DNA from: Thalassotalea piscium
GTDB lineage: Bacteria; Pseudomonadota; Gammaproteobacteria; Enterobacterales; Alteromonadaceae
Length of the DNA stretch: 64,000 nucleotides
Direction of reading: 5' to 3'
Assembly: GCF_030295935.1 (NCBI RefSeq)
Contig: NZ_AP027362.1
Coordinates: 1,240,001-1,304,000 of the forward strand
Each line of letters opens with the position of its first letter. The stretch's first letter is position 1. The position numbers were made by a program, and so were the translations under genes. This document shows, piece after piece, positions 10,095 through 18,965 of this stretch. Under the pieces are notes generated by a model. That model saw only the letters and a program-made list of their open reading frames with translations. It did not search any database and had not been told where the DNA came from.

Positions 10095-11060
10095 ATGATG
10101 AGTTCGAGAGAGTTTGTATACGGTTATTATTTGGAAGACAGTGGTAAAGGAGAAAAAATTGCGTCTTTAGCAACGCTCGACCTGTCTAGGAAATTTTGGT
10201 TGCACTTTGACTATACCCAAGACATTACTAAAGAATGGTTTGAAAATCAAAGCGGGCTTAATCCGTCTGTAATTGCCGCCTTATTAAATGAAGAAACAAG
10301 ACCAAGAGCCACACCACTTCATGAAGGTGTATTAATCTCGTTAAGAGGGGTTAATTTAGCGCCGGATAGTAATCCTGAAGATATGGTATCTATCCGGCTG
10401 TGGGTTACCAAAGAACGTATTATTAGTACAAGGTGTCGCACATTGCTGTCGACAAGGGATATGGCTGAAGATCTAGAGCAAGGTTGCGGAGCCACAACGC
10501 CAGCAGAATTTACTGTAATACTCACAGATCGGTTAATTGAACGAATGACTGATACCATTAACGATATTGAAGATAAAGTGTCTGAAATTGAAGAAAGTAT
10601 ACTTACGTCAAGTAACTATGCATTACGAAATGATATCGCGGATTTACGACGACAAATTATATCATTACGACGTTACTTATCACCTCAAAGAGAGGCAATG
10701 TTACAGCTATTAAGTGAAAAAGTTTCAATATTTTCAATAGAAGAAAAAATTCAGTTACGAGAAACAACAGACCATTTAACGCGATTTGTTGAAGACTTAG
10801 ACTCAATTAAAGATCGGGCTGCAGTTACCCAGGAAGAAATAAATAATAGGCTAGCAGAACAAATGAATAACCGTATGTATGTGTTATCGATAGTTGCCGC
10901 TATTTTTCTACCTCTAGGCTTTTTAACGGGCTTGTTAGGTATAAACGTCGGTGGAATTCCAGGTGCAGAGAATACCGATGCCTTTCTAATATTCATTGGT
11001 ATGCTTGTTATAGTTGTTGCGGTTCAAGTGTATATTTTTAAAAAGAAAAAGTGGTTTTAA
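10095..11060 (+). CDS. zntB: Zinc transporter ZntB-like CorA-family protein
   Basis: CorA superfamily, 321 residues: large cytoplasmic N-terminal domain, a long helix (about 155-255) and two C-terminal TM helices (about 260-282 and 298-317). The pore signature reads GIN (TGLLGINVGGIPG) instead of the GMN of Mg channels; G(I/V)N followed by GGIPG is typical of ZntB-type zinc transporters. Two adjacent ATGs (10095, 10098) follow AAGGAATTA. Zn specificity is inferred from the motif; a general divalent cation role is the alternative. Confidence 0.85.
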   Translation: MMSSREFVYGYYLEDSGKGEKIASLATLDLSRKFWLHFDYTQDITKEWFENQSGLNPSVIAALLNEETRPRATPLHEGVLISLRGVNLAPDSNPEDMVSIRLWVTKERIISTRCRTLLSTRDMAEDLEQGCGATTPAEFTVILTDRLIERMTDTINDIEDKVSEIEESILTSSNYALRNDIADLRRQIISLRRYLSPQREAMLQLLSEKVSIFSIEEKIQLRETTDHLTRFVEDLDSIKDRAAVTQEEINNRLAEQMNNRMYVLSIVAAIFLPLGFLTGLLGINVGGIPGAENTDAFLIFIGMLVIVVAVQVYIFKKKKWF

Positions 11061-11092
11061 TTGACGCTAAAACACTTTGTTACCTCCTTATA

Positions 11093-11123
11093 TAGCATAC
11101 TTGTTTCATTAATAAGTATGCTA
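11093..11123 (+). other. Hairpin downstream of the zntB-like gene
   Basis: Ten-bp perfect stem TAGCATACTT/AAGTATGCTA with an 11-nt loop, 33 bp after the stop. It has no clear T-run, so it is a weak terminator candidate or an mRNA 3'-end stabiliser. The rest of the gap up to 11358 shows nothing I can name. Confidence 0.35.
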
Positions 11124-11358
11124 ACTCACTGCTACTACATTTCAGATTAATTTCAAAAACTCAGTTTAGTACAAGGTCAAAAAAGATAATATTCGTTATC
11201 AGGTTTTTTATAATCCATTTTTCATTATTGCTTTAATTACTCATTTGTTTAATCAAAAATAATGATTAGTAAAACGAAAATATTTCGCTTTTCTTTATAA
11301 AATATTGAGCACATTATTGCGCGAAACATCAATTGTTATTTTGAAAAAGGGTAAGTAA

Positions 11359-11586
11359 ATGAACATTGATTTATATGACGATAACACCGTCGAAATTGAT
11401 GACGATTTAATCTTAGATTCTGGTATTGCTGGTTTTGAAATAGCCTATGGTACACCAAAAAAAGCGATGATCAGAAAAACTGTAAAACACAAGCATCGTA
11501 TTAAAGAAAAGTTAGAGTCACTGTGTGAAAAACGTAGATTCGATCGCGAAACTAATACACTAAGTGATTATTGGGATAGATACTAA
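11359..11586 (+). CDS. Small protein, PA3496/DUF3545-like
   Basis: 75 residues. Acidic N-terminus (YDDNTVEIDDDLILD), then a basic helix (KKAMIRKTVKHKHRIKEKL) and the segment ESLCEKRRFDRE with C-terminal DYWDRY. This layout (acidic head, KxRxxIExLxExRxLxRE-type helix, Asp/Tyr tail) resembles the small PA3496 or DUF3545 families. Family naming is from memory and tentative; function unknown. A good SD (AAAAAGGGTAAG) precedes the ATG. The next small gene starts 26 bp downstream. Confidence 0.6.
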   Translation: MNIDLYDDNTVEIDDDLILDSGIAGFEIAYGTPKKAMIRKTVKHKHRIKEKLESLCEKRRFDRETNTLSDYWDRY

Positions 11587-11612
11587 TAATGGCAATTAAT
11601 GAGAATATAACC

Positions 11613-11861
11613 ATGAAAAAAATACTTTTTGCAGGCTTATTTTTAACACTTTTTTCAAGTGTTAGTTATAGCGAAGAGAGTCAAGTTGAACTAAAGCAAG
11701 CACCCAAAGAATATGTACTAGCAGTGCTAAAAACTTGTCAAGAATATGCGGTTGAAGATGAAATTGAGAAAGATGAATTAGCAAAGTACTTATTGTCTTG
11801 CGTTAATGATGAACTGGAATCTGAAGATTACTTTCCAATTAAAGTGCTACCAAAAATTTAA
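11613..11861 (+). CDS. Small exported protein of unknown function
   Basis: 82 residues from the ATG at 11613, chosen over the upstream in-frame ATG at 11589 because it has GAG at SD distance and yields a clean signal peptide, MKKILFAGLFLTLFSSVSYS. The mature part is acidic, helical and carries two Cys (KTCQEY, LLSCVND) that could form a disulfide. I do not recognise the family. It probably shares a transcript with the 75-residue gene just upstream; a strong terminator follows. Confidence 0.65.
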   Translation: MKKILFAGLFLTLFSSVSYSEESQVELKQAPKEYVLAVLKTCQEYAVEDEIEKDELAKYLLSCVNDELESEDYFPIKVLPKI

Positions 11862-11881
11862 CCGATAGAGAACACACTCTT

Positions 11882-11920
11882 AAAAGCCAGATAATATGAT
11901 TGTTATCTGGCTTTTTTTTT
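11882..11920 (+). terminator. Hairpin terminator
   Basis: Thirteen-bp stem AAAAGCCAGATAA/TTATCTGGCTTTT, 8-nt loop, long T-run. It closes the two-small-gene unit. Confidence 0.88.
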
Positions 11921-12171
11921 ATTTCAATAAACCCCACTGATTGTGTGAGTTATTTTACTAGCTAATATAATCAACTACTGGGTTACTTATTAATTGGCCA
12001 GAACAAGTAGTTCTGAAAATAACTATCTTATATAAGGCTACTATTCCTGCTTAGAAAATAGATCACTTAATTAATGAAACTGGCATTAATTGACGTTAGG
12101 GCGTTTTTATCTTTGATATATCACTGTTTGTCACCTACGCTTTAAGTATTATTATTTTGATAGCTAAGTTT
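11921..12171. other. Leader region of the PAS-GGDEF gene
   Basis: No gene seen. It holds a small palindrome, CAGAAC-AAGTA-GTTCTG at 11999-12015, that could be a regulator site. Otherwise AT-rich. Confidence 0.3.
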
Positions 12172-13581
12172 ATGGAAAACCGAGAAAATTATTTAAGGGA
12201 AGAGTTATATCAATTAATTAAATCTGATGATTCAATTTTTGATTTTATCTTTGATGCGTGCATTGATGGTTTATGGTATTGGGATCTTGATAACCTTGAA
12301 CAGGAATGGATGAATGATCGATTTTGGCAAGTATTAGGTTACGACCCACAAGAGAAAGCTCATTTATCTGCAGAGTGGCAGAAGATCATCAATCAAGATG
12401 ATCTAAAAATTGCGATGAGTAACTTCCACCGACATTGCTCAGACCCGACACACCCCTACGATCAAACTGTACGTTATCAACATAAAAACGGCTCAACAGT
12501 ATGGATCCGTTGCCGTGGTATAGCCATAAGAGACGAAGCAGGTTTAGCCCATCGTATGCTTGGTGCTCATTGCGATATCACCAAACTTAAAGAAATGGAG
12601 AGTCAATACCGCAGAAACCTTAAAGAGATAGATAAAACTTACGCTATTACTAAGCTTGCTTTCGAAGAAAGCGAGAAATTATTTGAAATGGCACCCGATG
12701 CTAACTTAAAAGTTGATCGCAGTGGAAATATTGTAAAAGCTAATAAGCAAGCTAGTGCAATCTTTGGTTATGGCAAAGAACAATTAGAGTCAATGAACAT
12801 TAGTGATTTAATGTTGAATAAACATAAGCACGGACACCCTAAAAATTTAGAAAAATATTTCACAGAGGGTGGTGCTCGGAAAATGGGGGCTGAACGAGGG
12901 CAGCTCTTAGCAATTAATAGTAAAGGTGAAACCTTAAATGTAGAAATTACCTTAAACTTAATTGATACCTCATATGGCAAGTGTGCACTAGCAACCATTC
13001 GAGACGTTAGTGAAAAAGAAAACTTAATACGTTCATTACAGCAGCAGCTTGAAGAAAATAAAAAACTAGAAGAACTTACCCTAATTGACCCGCTAACTAA
13101 TATTTTTAATAACCGTCATTATGAAGACACTATGGTGAAAGAATTATCTGATTGCTCACGCTATCAGCATGATCTTTCATTGATCATGCTAGATATCGAC
13201 CATTTTAAGGTAATTAATGATGAAAAAGGACATATAGCAGGTAACGAAATATTAATTCAATTAGTACAATTGATCAGCACATTAATTAGGTTAAATGATA
13301 CCTTTGCACGCATAGGAGGTGAAGAGTTTGCGATTATCCTACCGCAATCAGATCTAGACACCTCAGTCGCAATTGCCGAGCGAATTGTATTTGAAGTTGA
13401 AAATCATACCTTTATCTTGAAAACTTCTGAAAAAATAAAGCTTACGGTTAGTATTGGCGTAACCTCATTTATAGACAGTAGCGATACTTACTCATCTTTG
13501 TATGAACGGGCTGATAACGCTTTATATCAATCAAAAAATCAAGGGCGAAACCGAGTTACAGCCTTTGAAACTAAGTCCTAA
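12172..13581 (+). CDS. Cytosolic PAS-PAS-GGDEF diguanylate cyclase
   Basis: 469 residues from ATG 12172; a TTG five codons upstream (12157) is the alternative. No TM or signal peptide. Two PAS/PAC sensor domains (about residues 25-140 with WIRCRGIAIRDE, and 165-280), a short coiled coil, then GGDEF (about 305-465) with IDPLTNIFNNRHYE, LDIDHFKVINDEKG and IGGEEF intact, so active synthesis of c-di-GMP is expected. An RLND tetrad lies exactly five residues before GGEEF, matching the RxxD inhibitory I-site. No haem or flavin ligand motif could be assigned, so the sensed signal is unknown. Confidence 0.9.
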   Translation: MENRENYLREELYQLIKSDDSIFDFIFDACIDGLWYWDLDNLEQEWMNDRFWQVLGYDPQEKAHLSAEWQKIINQDDLKIAMSNFHRHCSDPTHPYDQTVRYQHKNGSTVWIRCRGIAIRDEAGLAHRMLGAHCDITKLKEMESQYRRNLKEIDKTYAITKLAFEESEKLFEMAPDANLKVDRSGNIVKANKQASAIFGYGKEQLESMNISDLMLNKHKHGHPKNLEKYFTEGGARKMGAERGQLLAINSKGETLNVEITLNLIDTSYGKCALATIRDVSEKENLIRSLQQQLEENKKLEELTLIDPLTNIFNNRHYEDTMVKELSDCSRYQHDLSLIMLDIDHFKVINDEKGHIAGNEILIQLVQLISTLIRLNDTFARIGGEEFAIILPQSDLDTSVAIAERIVFEVENHTFILKTSEKIKLTVSIGVTSFIDSSDTYSSLYERADNALYQSKNQGRNRVTAFETKS

Positions 13582-13588
13582 CTTAACG

Positions 13589-14437
13589 TTATACTTTTAC
13601 GTTTGGAAATAAATGTAAGGCTTGTTTTATTACATCCACTTTTTGGCTTTTTGCTAGATATATAGCATACACATCGCGCGAATATATAGGTGTATTCTCT
13701 ACCATAAACAATCGTTCACTTTTAAGATAATCAAAAATCATTTGTCTTGGTAAGTATGCGCTTCCACCTGCATCAAGAATAAAGTTTAAGGCAATACGGG
13801 GTTGGCTCATATAATGCTTCGCTGGTGGCGCATCATTAAACTCTCGTAAATGCTGAGCATTAACCGAATCGCCATAATCAACCATTATATAATTTTCAAG
13901 CCTAAAAACATCTTCGCTATGGCAAGGCTCAGTGGACACTAGGTGTAAAGGTACAGAAGCAACTCGCTCGGTAACTAACTCTTCGACGTAGGGCGGCTCA
14001 AATAAAAAGGCGATATCTACAATGCGGTTTAGTACGCTTTTACGTAACTCAATAGGAGAGTAGGTACTGGTGAATAAGCTAACATCATCTAAATTTCGAT
14101 GAATTTTCTGTAGCCAACCCTGTAAAATAATATCCCAAATAGACATCATAGAGCCAACGACGAGCTGTAAGGCATCAGTTTCTGCTATGCTAATATCTTG
14201 TTTGGTTTTTTGCCACATTAATAGCATTTCATTAGCATGCTTTACTAAACGATGACCTTCAGGAGTTATTTTTAAATGTTTTTGGCTACGATCAAATAAC
14301 AAAACACCGAGATCTTCTTCAAGTAACTTAATTCGAGCACTCACGGCAGATTGAGTAATAAATAAGTTTTCGGAAGCTAGCCTAAAGTGTAATGTTCTAC
14401 TAACCTCTAAGAAGGTTTTTAATAACTCTATTTTCAT
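13589..14437 (-). CDS. LysR-family regulator, HdfR-like
   Basis: 282 residues from the ATG at 14437. An upstream in-frame ATG (14488) adds 17 residues that do not fit the family, while MKIELLKTFLEVSRTLHF is the typical HdfR start. HTH about residues 15-35 (ASENLFITQSAVSARIKLLE), then a LysR substrate-binding domain. HdfR represses flhDC in E. coli, but no flagellar genes are nearby. The gene is divergent from the rimK cluster across about 260 bp, so that cluster is a possible target (inference). Confidence 0.8.
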   Translation of the reverse strand: MKIELLKTFLEVSRTLHFRLASENLFITQSAVSARIKLLEEDLGVLLFDRSQKHLKITPEGHRLVKHANEMLLMWQKTKQDISIAETDALQLVVGSMMSIWDIILQGWLQKIHRNLDDVSLFTSTYSPIELRKSVLNRIVDIAFLFEPPYVEELVTERVASVPLHLVSTEPCHSEDVFRLENYIMVDYGDSVNAQHLREFNDAPPAKHYMSQPRIALNFILDAGGSAYLPRQMIFDYLKSERLFMVENTPIYSRDVYAIYLAKSQKVDVIKQALHLFPNVKV

Positions 14438-14698
14438 AAAATGTGGCCTATTACCTGCGTAATCAATTTTTTTGATTAAACACAGCAAAATATTGCGTTT
14501 TATTGTCTTTAGCGTTGACTATACACTTTATACTAACTGGAATAAATATTTGTTATTCACAGAACAACTTTAGTTTGCTTAGATAATTACAAGCAATTCA
14601 TACACAGATATTCTATTATTTATAATTAAACATCATTTATTCTTATATACATTTTATTATTTCATGACTTAACAGTATGAAATTAGGGCTTACTATTT

Positions 14699-15604
14699 AT
14701 GAAAATTGCTATTTTATCAAGAAATTCAAAACTATATTCTACTCGACGCTTAAAGGAAGCGGGCGAGGCCATGGGGCATGAAGTTGATATTATTGATACT
14801 TTGCATTGCTATATGGATATAACCAGCAGTCGACCAACAGTGCGTTATCATGGTGCTGAATTACCTAAATACGACGCTATTATTCCTCGCATAGGCGCTT
14901 CTGTAACTTTTTATGGTACTGCGGTAGCCAGACAGTTTGAAATGATGGGAACATTTAATGTTAATGAATCTGTTGCTATTAGTCGTTCTAGAGATAAATT
15001 ACGTTCGTTACAGCTATTATCAAGAAAAGGCATTGGTTTACCCCGTACCGGATTTGCTAGTAAGCCAGACAACATTAAAGACTTAATTAAGAATGTGGGT
15101 GGAGCACCAGTTGTTATTAAATTACTAGAAGGTACTCAAGGTATTGGTGTGGTGCTAGCTGATACAGCAAAGGCAGCCGAGGCTATTATTGAAGCCTTTA
15201 TGGGGTTAAAAGCAAACATATTAGTACAAGAGTTTATTAAAGAGGCTGGCGGTGCTGATATTCGTTGTTTAGTTGTTGGTGGCCGAGTGGTTGCGGCAAT
15301 GAAACGCCAAGGTGCAGAAGGTGAATTTCGTTCAAACTTGCATCGTGGCGGTAGCGCTGAAGTTGTCAAATTATCTAAAGCAGAAAAAGAGACAGCGATC
15401 AGTGCTGCAAAAGCAATGGGTTTAAATGTGTGTGGCGTTGATTTGCTACGTTCTCAAAATGGACCAATGGTAATGGAAGTAAACTCATCGCCAGGGCTTG
15501 AAGGTATTGAAAAAGCAACGGGCAAAGATGTCGCAGGTATAATTTTTGATTTCATTGAAAAAAATGCAAAGCCTCATAATACAAAAACACGCGGTAAAGG
15601 GTAA
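14699..15604 (+). CDS. rimK: Alpha-L-glutamate ligase RimK
   Basis: ATP-grasp ligase that adds glutamates to the C-terminus of ribosomal protein S6 in E. coli and Pseudomonas. The 301 residues match RimK. N-terminal domain [24 protein letters not shown]-grasp features [41 protein letters not shown] and [13 protein letters not shown] (Mg/ATP-binding E/N). First gene of a tight run with an AstE/ASPA-type hydrolase (13 bp apart) and a RimB-like protease. Divergent from an HdfR-like LysR regulator. Confidence 0.94.
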   Translation: MKIAILSRNSKLYSTRRLKEAGEAMGHEVDIIDTLHCYMDITSSRPTVRYHGAELPKYDAIIPRIGASVTFYGTAVARQFEMMGTFNVNESVAISRSRDKLRSLQLLSRKGIGLPRTGFASKPDNIKDLIKNVGGAPVVIKLLEGTQGIGVVLADTAKAAEAIIEAFMGLKANILVQEFIKEAGGADIRCLVVGGRVVAAMKRQGAEGEFRSNLHRGGSAEVVKLSKAEKETAISAAKAMGLNVCGVDLLRSQNGPMVMEVNSSPGLEGIEKATGKDVAGIIFDFIEKNAKPHNTKTRGKG

Positions 15605-15617
15605 TAGGAATATTTTG

Positions 15618-16637
15618 ATGGATGAATTACGAATTGGTGAATTTACAATACTACCTGGTGAGCAACGTAAAATTCACTTGCCGGTAGCCAAATTATATAC
15701 AGATGCGAGCGTTTCTTTACCTGTGCATATTATTCGCGGTAAAAAACCAGGGCCTACTATATTTATTAGTGCCGCTGTCCATGGTGATGAATTAAATGGC
15801 ATTGAAATTATTCGACGTTTAATTGGCCAGAAAAAATTTGCTATAACCAAAGGTACTGTAATTGCCGTACCTATGGTCAATGTTTATGGTGTAGTTAACC
15901 AAAGCCGTTATATGCCTGATAGACGAGATCTTAATCGTTGTTTTCCAGGTTCGGCTAAAGGTTCTTTAGCAGGGCGTGTAGCACATATATTTCTAAACGA
16001 AATTGTAAAGCATTGTGATTATGGAATCGATCTTCACACAGGGGCAATTCATCGGTCAAACTTACCACAAATACGTGCTGATATGTCTGACCCAGAGACT
16101 AAAGAATTAGCAAAGGTTTTTGGTGTTCCTGTGGTATTAAACTCTAACTTAGTTGATGGTTCATTAAGAGAAGCTGCTGTTAAAAACCAGACAAAAGTAT
16201 TGTTGTATGAAGCCGGCGAAGCGTTAAGATTCGATGAGTTTTCAATTCGAGCTGGTATTAGAGGGATTCAAAATATACTGCGTCATCTAGGTATGATGAG
16301 AAAGTCATCGGCTAAAAGAAAAGTATATGACCCATTTATTGCTAACAGTAGCCAATGGCTAAGAGCAAACGCTAGTGGGATCTTTCATAGTAGAATTAAC
16401 TTGGGGGACCAAGTAAATAAAGGAGATGTACTTGCTGAAATTGGTAGTCCGTATGGCGACGTTATCGATGTAGTTAAAGCAACGCGCTCTGGGATCCTAA
16501 TTGGTAAACAAAACATCCCCCTTGTACAAGAAGGCGAGGCAATGTTCCATGTCGCATTTTTCACCGAAAATGATGAAAATATCGCAGAGCGCATTGAATC
16601 TGTTCATGAACTATTAGTACCTGAAACTCACATTTAA
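15618..16637 (+). CDS. Succinylglutamate desuccinylase/aspartoacylase-family hydrolase
   Basis: 339 residues from ATG 15618, chosen because AGGAA lies at SD distance and the frame upstream overlaps rimK. M14-like zinc hydrolase of the AstE/ASPA superfamily: HGDELNGIEIIRRL supplies the H..E metal pair, DLHTG a further His ligand, and YEAGEALRFDE carries a candidate catalytic Glu. C-terminal beta domain resembles lipoyl-like folds (GDVLAEIGSPYGDV). Members hydrolyse amide bonds to Asp/Glu-type acyl groups. Lying between rimK and a RimB-like gene, it could trim glutamyl tails (inference). Start 13 bp after rimK. Confidence 0.85.
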   Translation: MDELRIGEFTILPGEQRKIHLPVAKLYTDASVSLPVHIIRGKKPGPTIFISAAVHGDELNGIEIIRRLIGQKKFAITKGTVIAVPMVNVYGVVNQSRYMPDRRDLNRCFPGSAKGSLAGRVAHIFLNEIVKHCDYGIDLHTGAIHRSNLPQIRADMSDPETKELAKVFGVPVVLNSNLVDGSLREAAVKNQTKVLLYEAGEALRFDEFSIRAGIRGIQNILRHLGMMRKSSAKRKVYDPFIANSSQWLRANASGIFHSRINLGDQVNKGDVLAEIGSPYGDVIDVVKATRSGILIGKQNIPLVQEGEAMFHVAFFTENDENIAERIESVHELLVPETHI

Positions 16638-16648
16638 AAAGATAAATT

Positions 16649-17092
16649 ATGGAAACAAAAGCTAAAAAATCTAATAAGGTCATCATAGGGCGGCTCGAGT
16701 CTATAGCGCTGCCTGAGCTTGGTATTGAAGACTTACAAGTACGCGTTGATACTGGCGCAAAAACATCATCTTTACATGTTGATAATATTAATAAATTTAA
16801 AAAAGGCAGTAAACTTTGGGTTAAATTTGATATTCATCCAGATGTTTATAGTGTTAAAAAGGTGGTTAGTTGTAGTGCGCTTATTAGTGATATTCGTAAC
16901 GTTAAGTCGTCGAATGGCACTGCTGAACAGCGTTACGTTATTACTACCCCTGTTATTCTGGGCGAAGAATCTTGGTCTATTGAAATAACATTAACTGACC
17001 GCTCAGATATGAACTACTTAATGTTATTTGGCCGAGAAGCAATGGGAACACGCTTTTTAGTTGACCCATCAAAAGCATTCTTAACTGCTTAA
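16649..17092 (+). CDS. rimB: RimB-like putative aspartic (retropepsin-like) protease
   Basis: 147 residues, COG4067/'ATP-dependent zinc protease' family, which is retropepsin-like. The active-site-like triplet is in RVDTGAKTSSLHVDNI (D-T-G); later beta segments include LFGREAMGTRFLVDP. In Pseudomonas the rim operon contains rimK with small partners RimA and RimB that modulate RimK-dependent S6 modification. Follows the hydrolase gene by 11 bp, so co-transcription is likely. Biochemical role not established. Confidence 0.8.
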   Translation: METKAKKSNKVIIGRLESIALPELGIEDLQVRVDTGAKTSSLHVDNINKFKKGSKLWVKFDIHPDVYSVKKVVSCSALISDIRNVKSSNGTAEQRYVITTPVILGEESWSIEITLTDRSDMNYLMLFGREAMGTRFLVDPSKAFLTA

Positions 17093-17122
17093 TAATACGT
17101 TTAGGTAATATAAAGGGGCAGT

Positions 17123-17986
17123 ATGACAATAGAAAACCTTAATAAACTACTTAATATGTCAGTCTTTAGTATTGGGGGGCAGTCTATATCACTAGGTAGT
17201 ATTTTATTAATGCCTGTAATTGTAATTCTAGGCATTATTATTACTAGACTCATTGTTCGTATGCTGACAAAGCGTATGCTATCGAACAAGGTTGACCCCA
17301 ATGTTATACATTTAATTCAGCGTGTTTTTTACGTGATTGCAACAGCAGTACTTGTGATCACCTTACTTGATTTAATGAATGTGCCTATTGCTGCATTTGC
17401 ATTTCTTTCTGGTGCAATCGCAATAGGCTTTGGCTTTGGTGCGCAGAACATTATTAATAACTTTATTAGTGGCTGGATACTTATGTGGGAAAAGCCTATT
17501 CGTATAGGCGACTTTTTAGAAGTTGAAAATGCTAAAGGTACAGTAGAAGAAATTAATACGCGTTCTACACGTATTAGACGTAGTGACGGTGTTCATATGT
17601 TGATCCCAAACAGCAAGCTGCTTGAAAATACAGTGGTTAACTGGACATTGGTCGATCGTTTAATGCGAACGTCTGTACGTGTCGGAGTAGCATATGGCTC
17701 GCCAGCTAAAAAAGTTGCTGAGTTAATACTACAAGCCACTCTGAGCCAAACTGATGTCTTAACTGATCCTAAGCCTGTCGTTACGTTAGATAACTTTGGC
17801 GATAGTGCCTTGGAATTTGAAGTCTATTTTTGGATAAGTTCACATGTTGAAGGGGGATTACGAGTGACGCGAAGTAATGTTCGTTTTCGAATTGAAGAGC
17901 TTTTTGCGGAGCAAAATATTGTGATCGCTTTTCCACAACGTGATGTGAACGTAAAAGGCTCTTTAAGTATAAATAACACCAATTAA
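17123..17986 (+). CDS. mscS: Small-conductance mechanosensitive channel, MscS family
   Basis: 287 residues, the length of E. coli MscS. Three N-terminal TM helices (about 25-45, 68-88, 94-115), pore-lining helix 3 rich in G/A (GAIAIGFGFGAQNIINNFISG), then the beta domain with GDFLEVENAKGTVEEINTRSTRIR and PNSKLLENTVVNW, and a C-terminal alpha/beta domain. Protects against hypo-osmotic shock in known members. It begins 30 bp after the rimB-like gene on the same strand, possibly as the last gene of that run. Convergent with a second MscS-like gene. Confidence 0.9.
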   Translation: MTIENLNKLLNMSVFSIGGQSISLGSILLMPVIVILGIIITRLIVRMLTKRMLSNKVDPNVIHLIQRVFYVIATAVLVITLLDLMNVPIAAFAFLSGAIAIGFGFGAQNIINNFISGWILMWEKPIRIGDFLEVENAKGTVEEINTRSTRIRRSDGVHMLIPNSKLLENTVVNWTLVDRLMRTSVRVGVAYGSPAKKVAELILQATLSQTDVLTDPKPVVTLDNFGDSALEFEVYFWISSHVEGGLRVTRSNVRFRIEELFAEQNIVIAFPQRDVNVKGSLSINNTN

Positions 17987-17998
17987 TGGTGTTATTTA
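17971..17998. terminator. Hairpin overlapping the mscS stop
   Basis: AAATAACACC/GGTGTTATTT palindrome spanning the stop codon region between the two convergent MscS genes. T-run is short, so efficiency is uncertain. Confidence 0.5.
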
Positions 17999-18084
17999 TC
18001 ATATAACGGCTATGCTGTAATACTTGCGCCTTGCTCATGAGTGTTTAAATTGAAAACTCAAGCTCGAAAGGACTACGGGCGCAA

Positions 18085-18939
18085 TTATTCTGGTTTCATT
18101 TGTTCTTTTTTCTTAAACCAAAGTGCCATGAAATCAGCTGTAAGCTTTTGCTCAATTTCTAAAGCTCGGTCCGTAGGACAAAATATAGTAAAAAACACTT
18201 GAGTATCACCTAAGTTTGAGGTCGCTATTTGTATATGCGGCTCTGGACCTGCGATGTTTACATCTAATCTACTTTCAATCAGTTGATTGTAACGAATAGC
18301 TACTTCATTAAAGTCATTGCAATACAGCGTTGCTTTTTCGTTTAATTCATCAAGAAACTCAAAAGGATTAACACTAGCATCACGCACTATCGTGAAGTGG
18401 TGCATTGCATAACGCTTTAAAAAGTTGAGGTTCTTTATGGTATGGGTGATCAATTGACTATTAGGCAAGTAAAGGGTTTTACCTGTGTATTGGTATTCAT
18501 CAATGTTCACTTCAAGCAAGGTTAGTTTTGCCCAGTCATTAGAGTGGACTTCACCATAGTAATTGCCTACCTGTACCCAATCACCAATTCGAAAAGGACG
18601 ATTTGATAACACATAGATAAAACCAATAAAGCACTGAATAAATTCACGCGTTGCTAATACAATAGCAACAACAAATGCAGCAATTGAAAAAGCAAACTTT
18701 TGAATTTCATCAGACCAAATATTAAAAACAATAAGTATAAGCGCGAGGGTAAATATATTATTTACCATATTAATTTTTAAACGTCTCTCTTGACGAGACT
18801 TACGCTTGATCATCTTTAATACCAAGCGTTTTATCAAGAAAAAGAAACTTAAAAGGATGAGTGTTACTATAAGTTTATTATCTAAAACAAGCTGATAAAA
18901 ATCGATAATATCTGCAGATATGTTTGTCCATGTTGTCAT
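18085..18939 (-). CDS. MscS-like mechanosensitive channel family protein
   Basis: 284 residues. TM helices at about 18-40, 55-75 and 80-105 (FAFSIAAFVVAIVLATREFI), then an MscS-type beta domain with RPFRIGDWVQVGNYYGEV and LYLPNSQLITHTIKN. The pore helix lacks the dense Gly/Ala pattern of classic MscS, so this is a divergent paralogue whose gating may differ. Convergent with the mscS gene at 17123-17986 and followed downstream of its own promoter side by the mlaC-like gene at 18966, which is upstream on the same strand, 26 bp away. Confidence 0.85.
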   Translation of the reverse strand: MTTWTNISADIIDFYQLVLDNKLIVTLILLSFFFLIKRLVLKMIKRKSRQERRLKINMVNNIFTLALILIVFNIWSDEIQKFAFSIAAFVVAIVLATREFIQCFIGFIYVLSNRPFRIGDWVQVGNYYGEVHSNDWAKLTLLEVNIDEYQYTGKTLYLPNSQLITHTIKNLNFLKRYAMHHFTIVRDASVNPFEFLDELNEKATLYCNDFNEVAIRYNQLIESRLDVNIAGPEPHIQIATSNLGDTQVFFTIFCPTDRALEIEQKLTADFMALWFKKKEQMKPE

Positions 18940-18965
18940 ATCGAATGTTAAACCTAGGTTTGAAG

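Noticed and set aside
16719-16988. 89-codon frame overlapping the rimB-like gene
   Set aside because: Same strand, other frame, no SD; the overlapped gene has clear family motifs.
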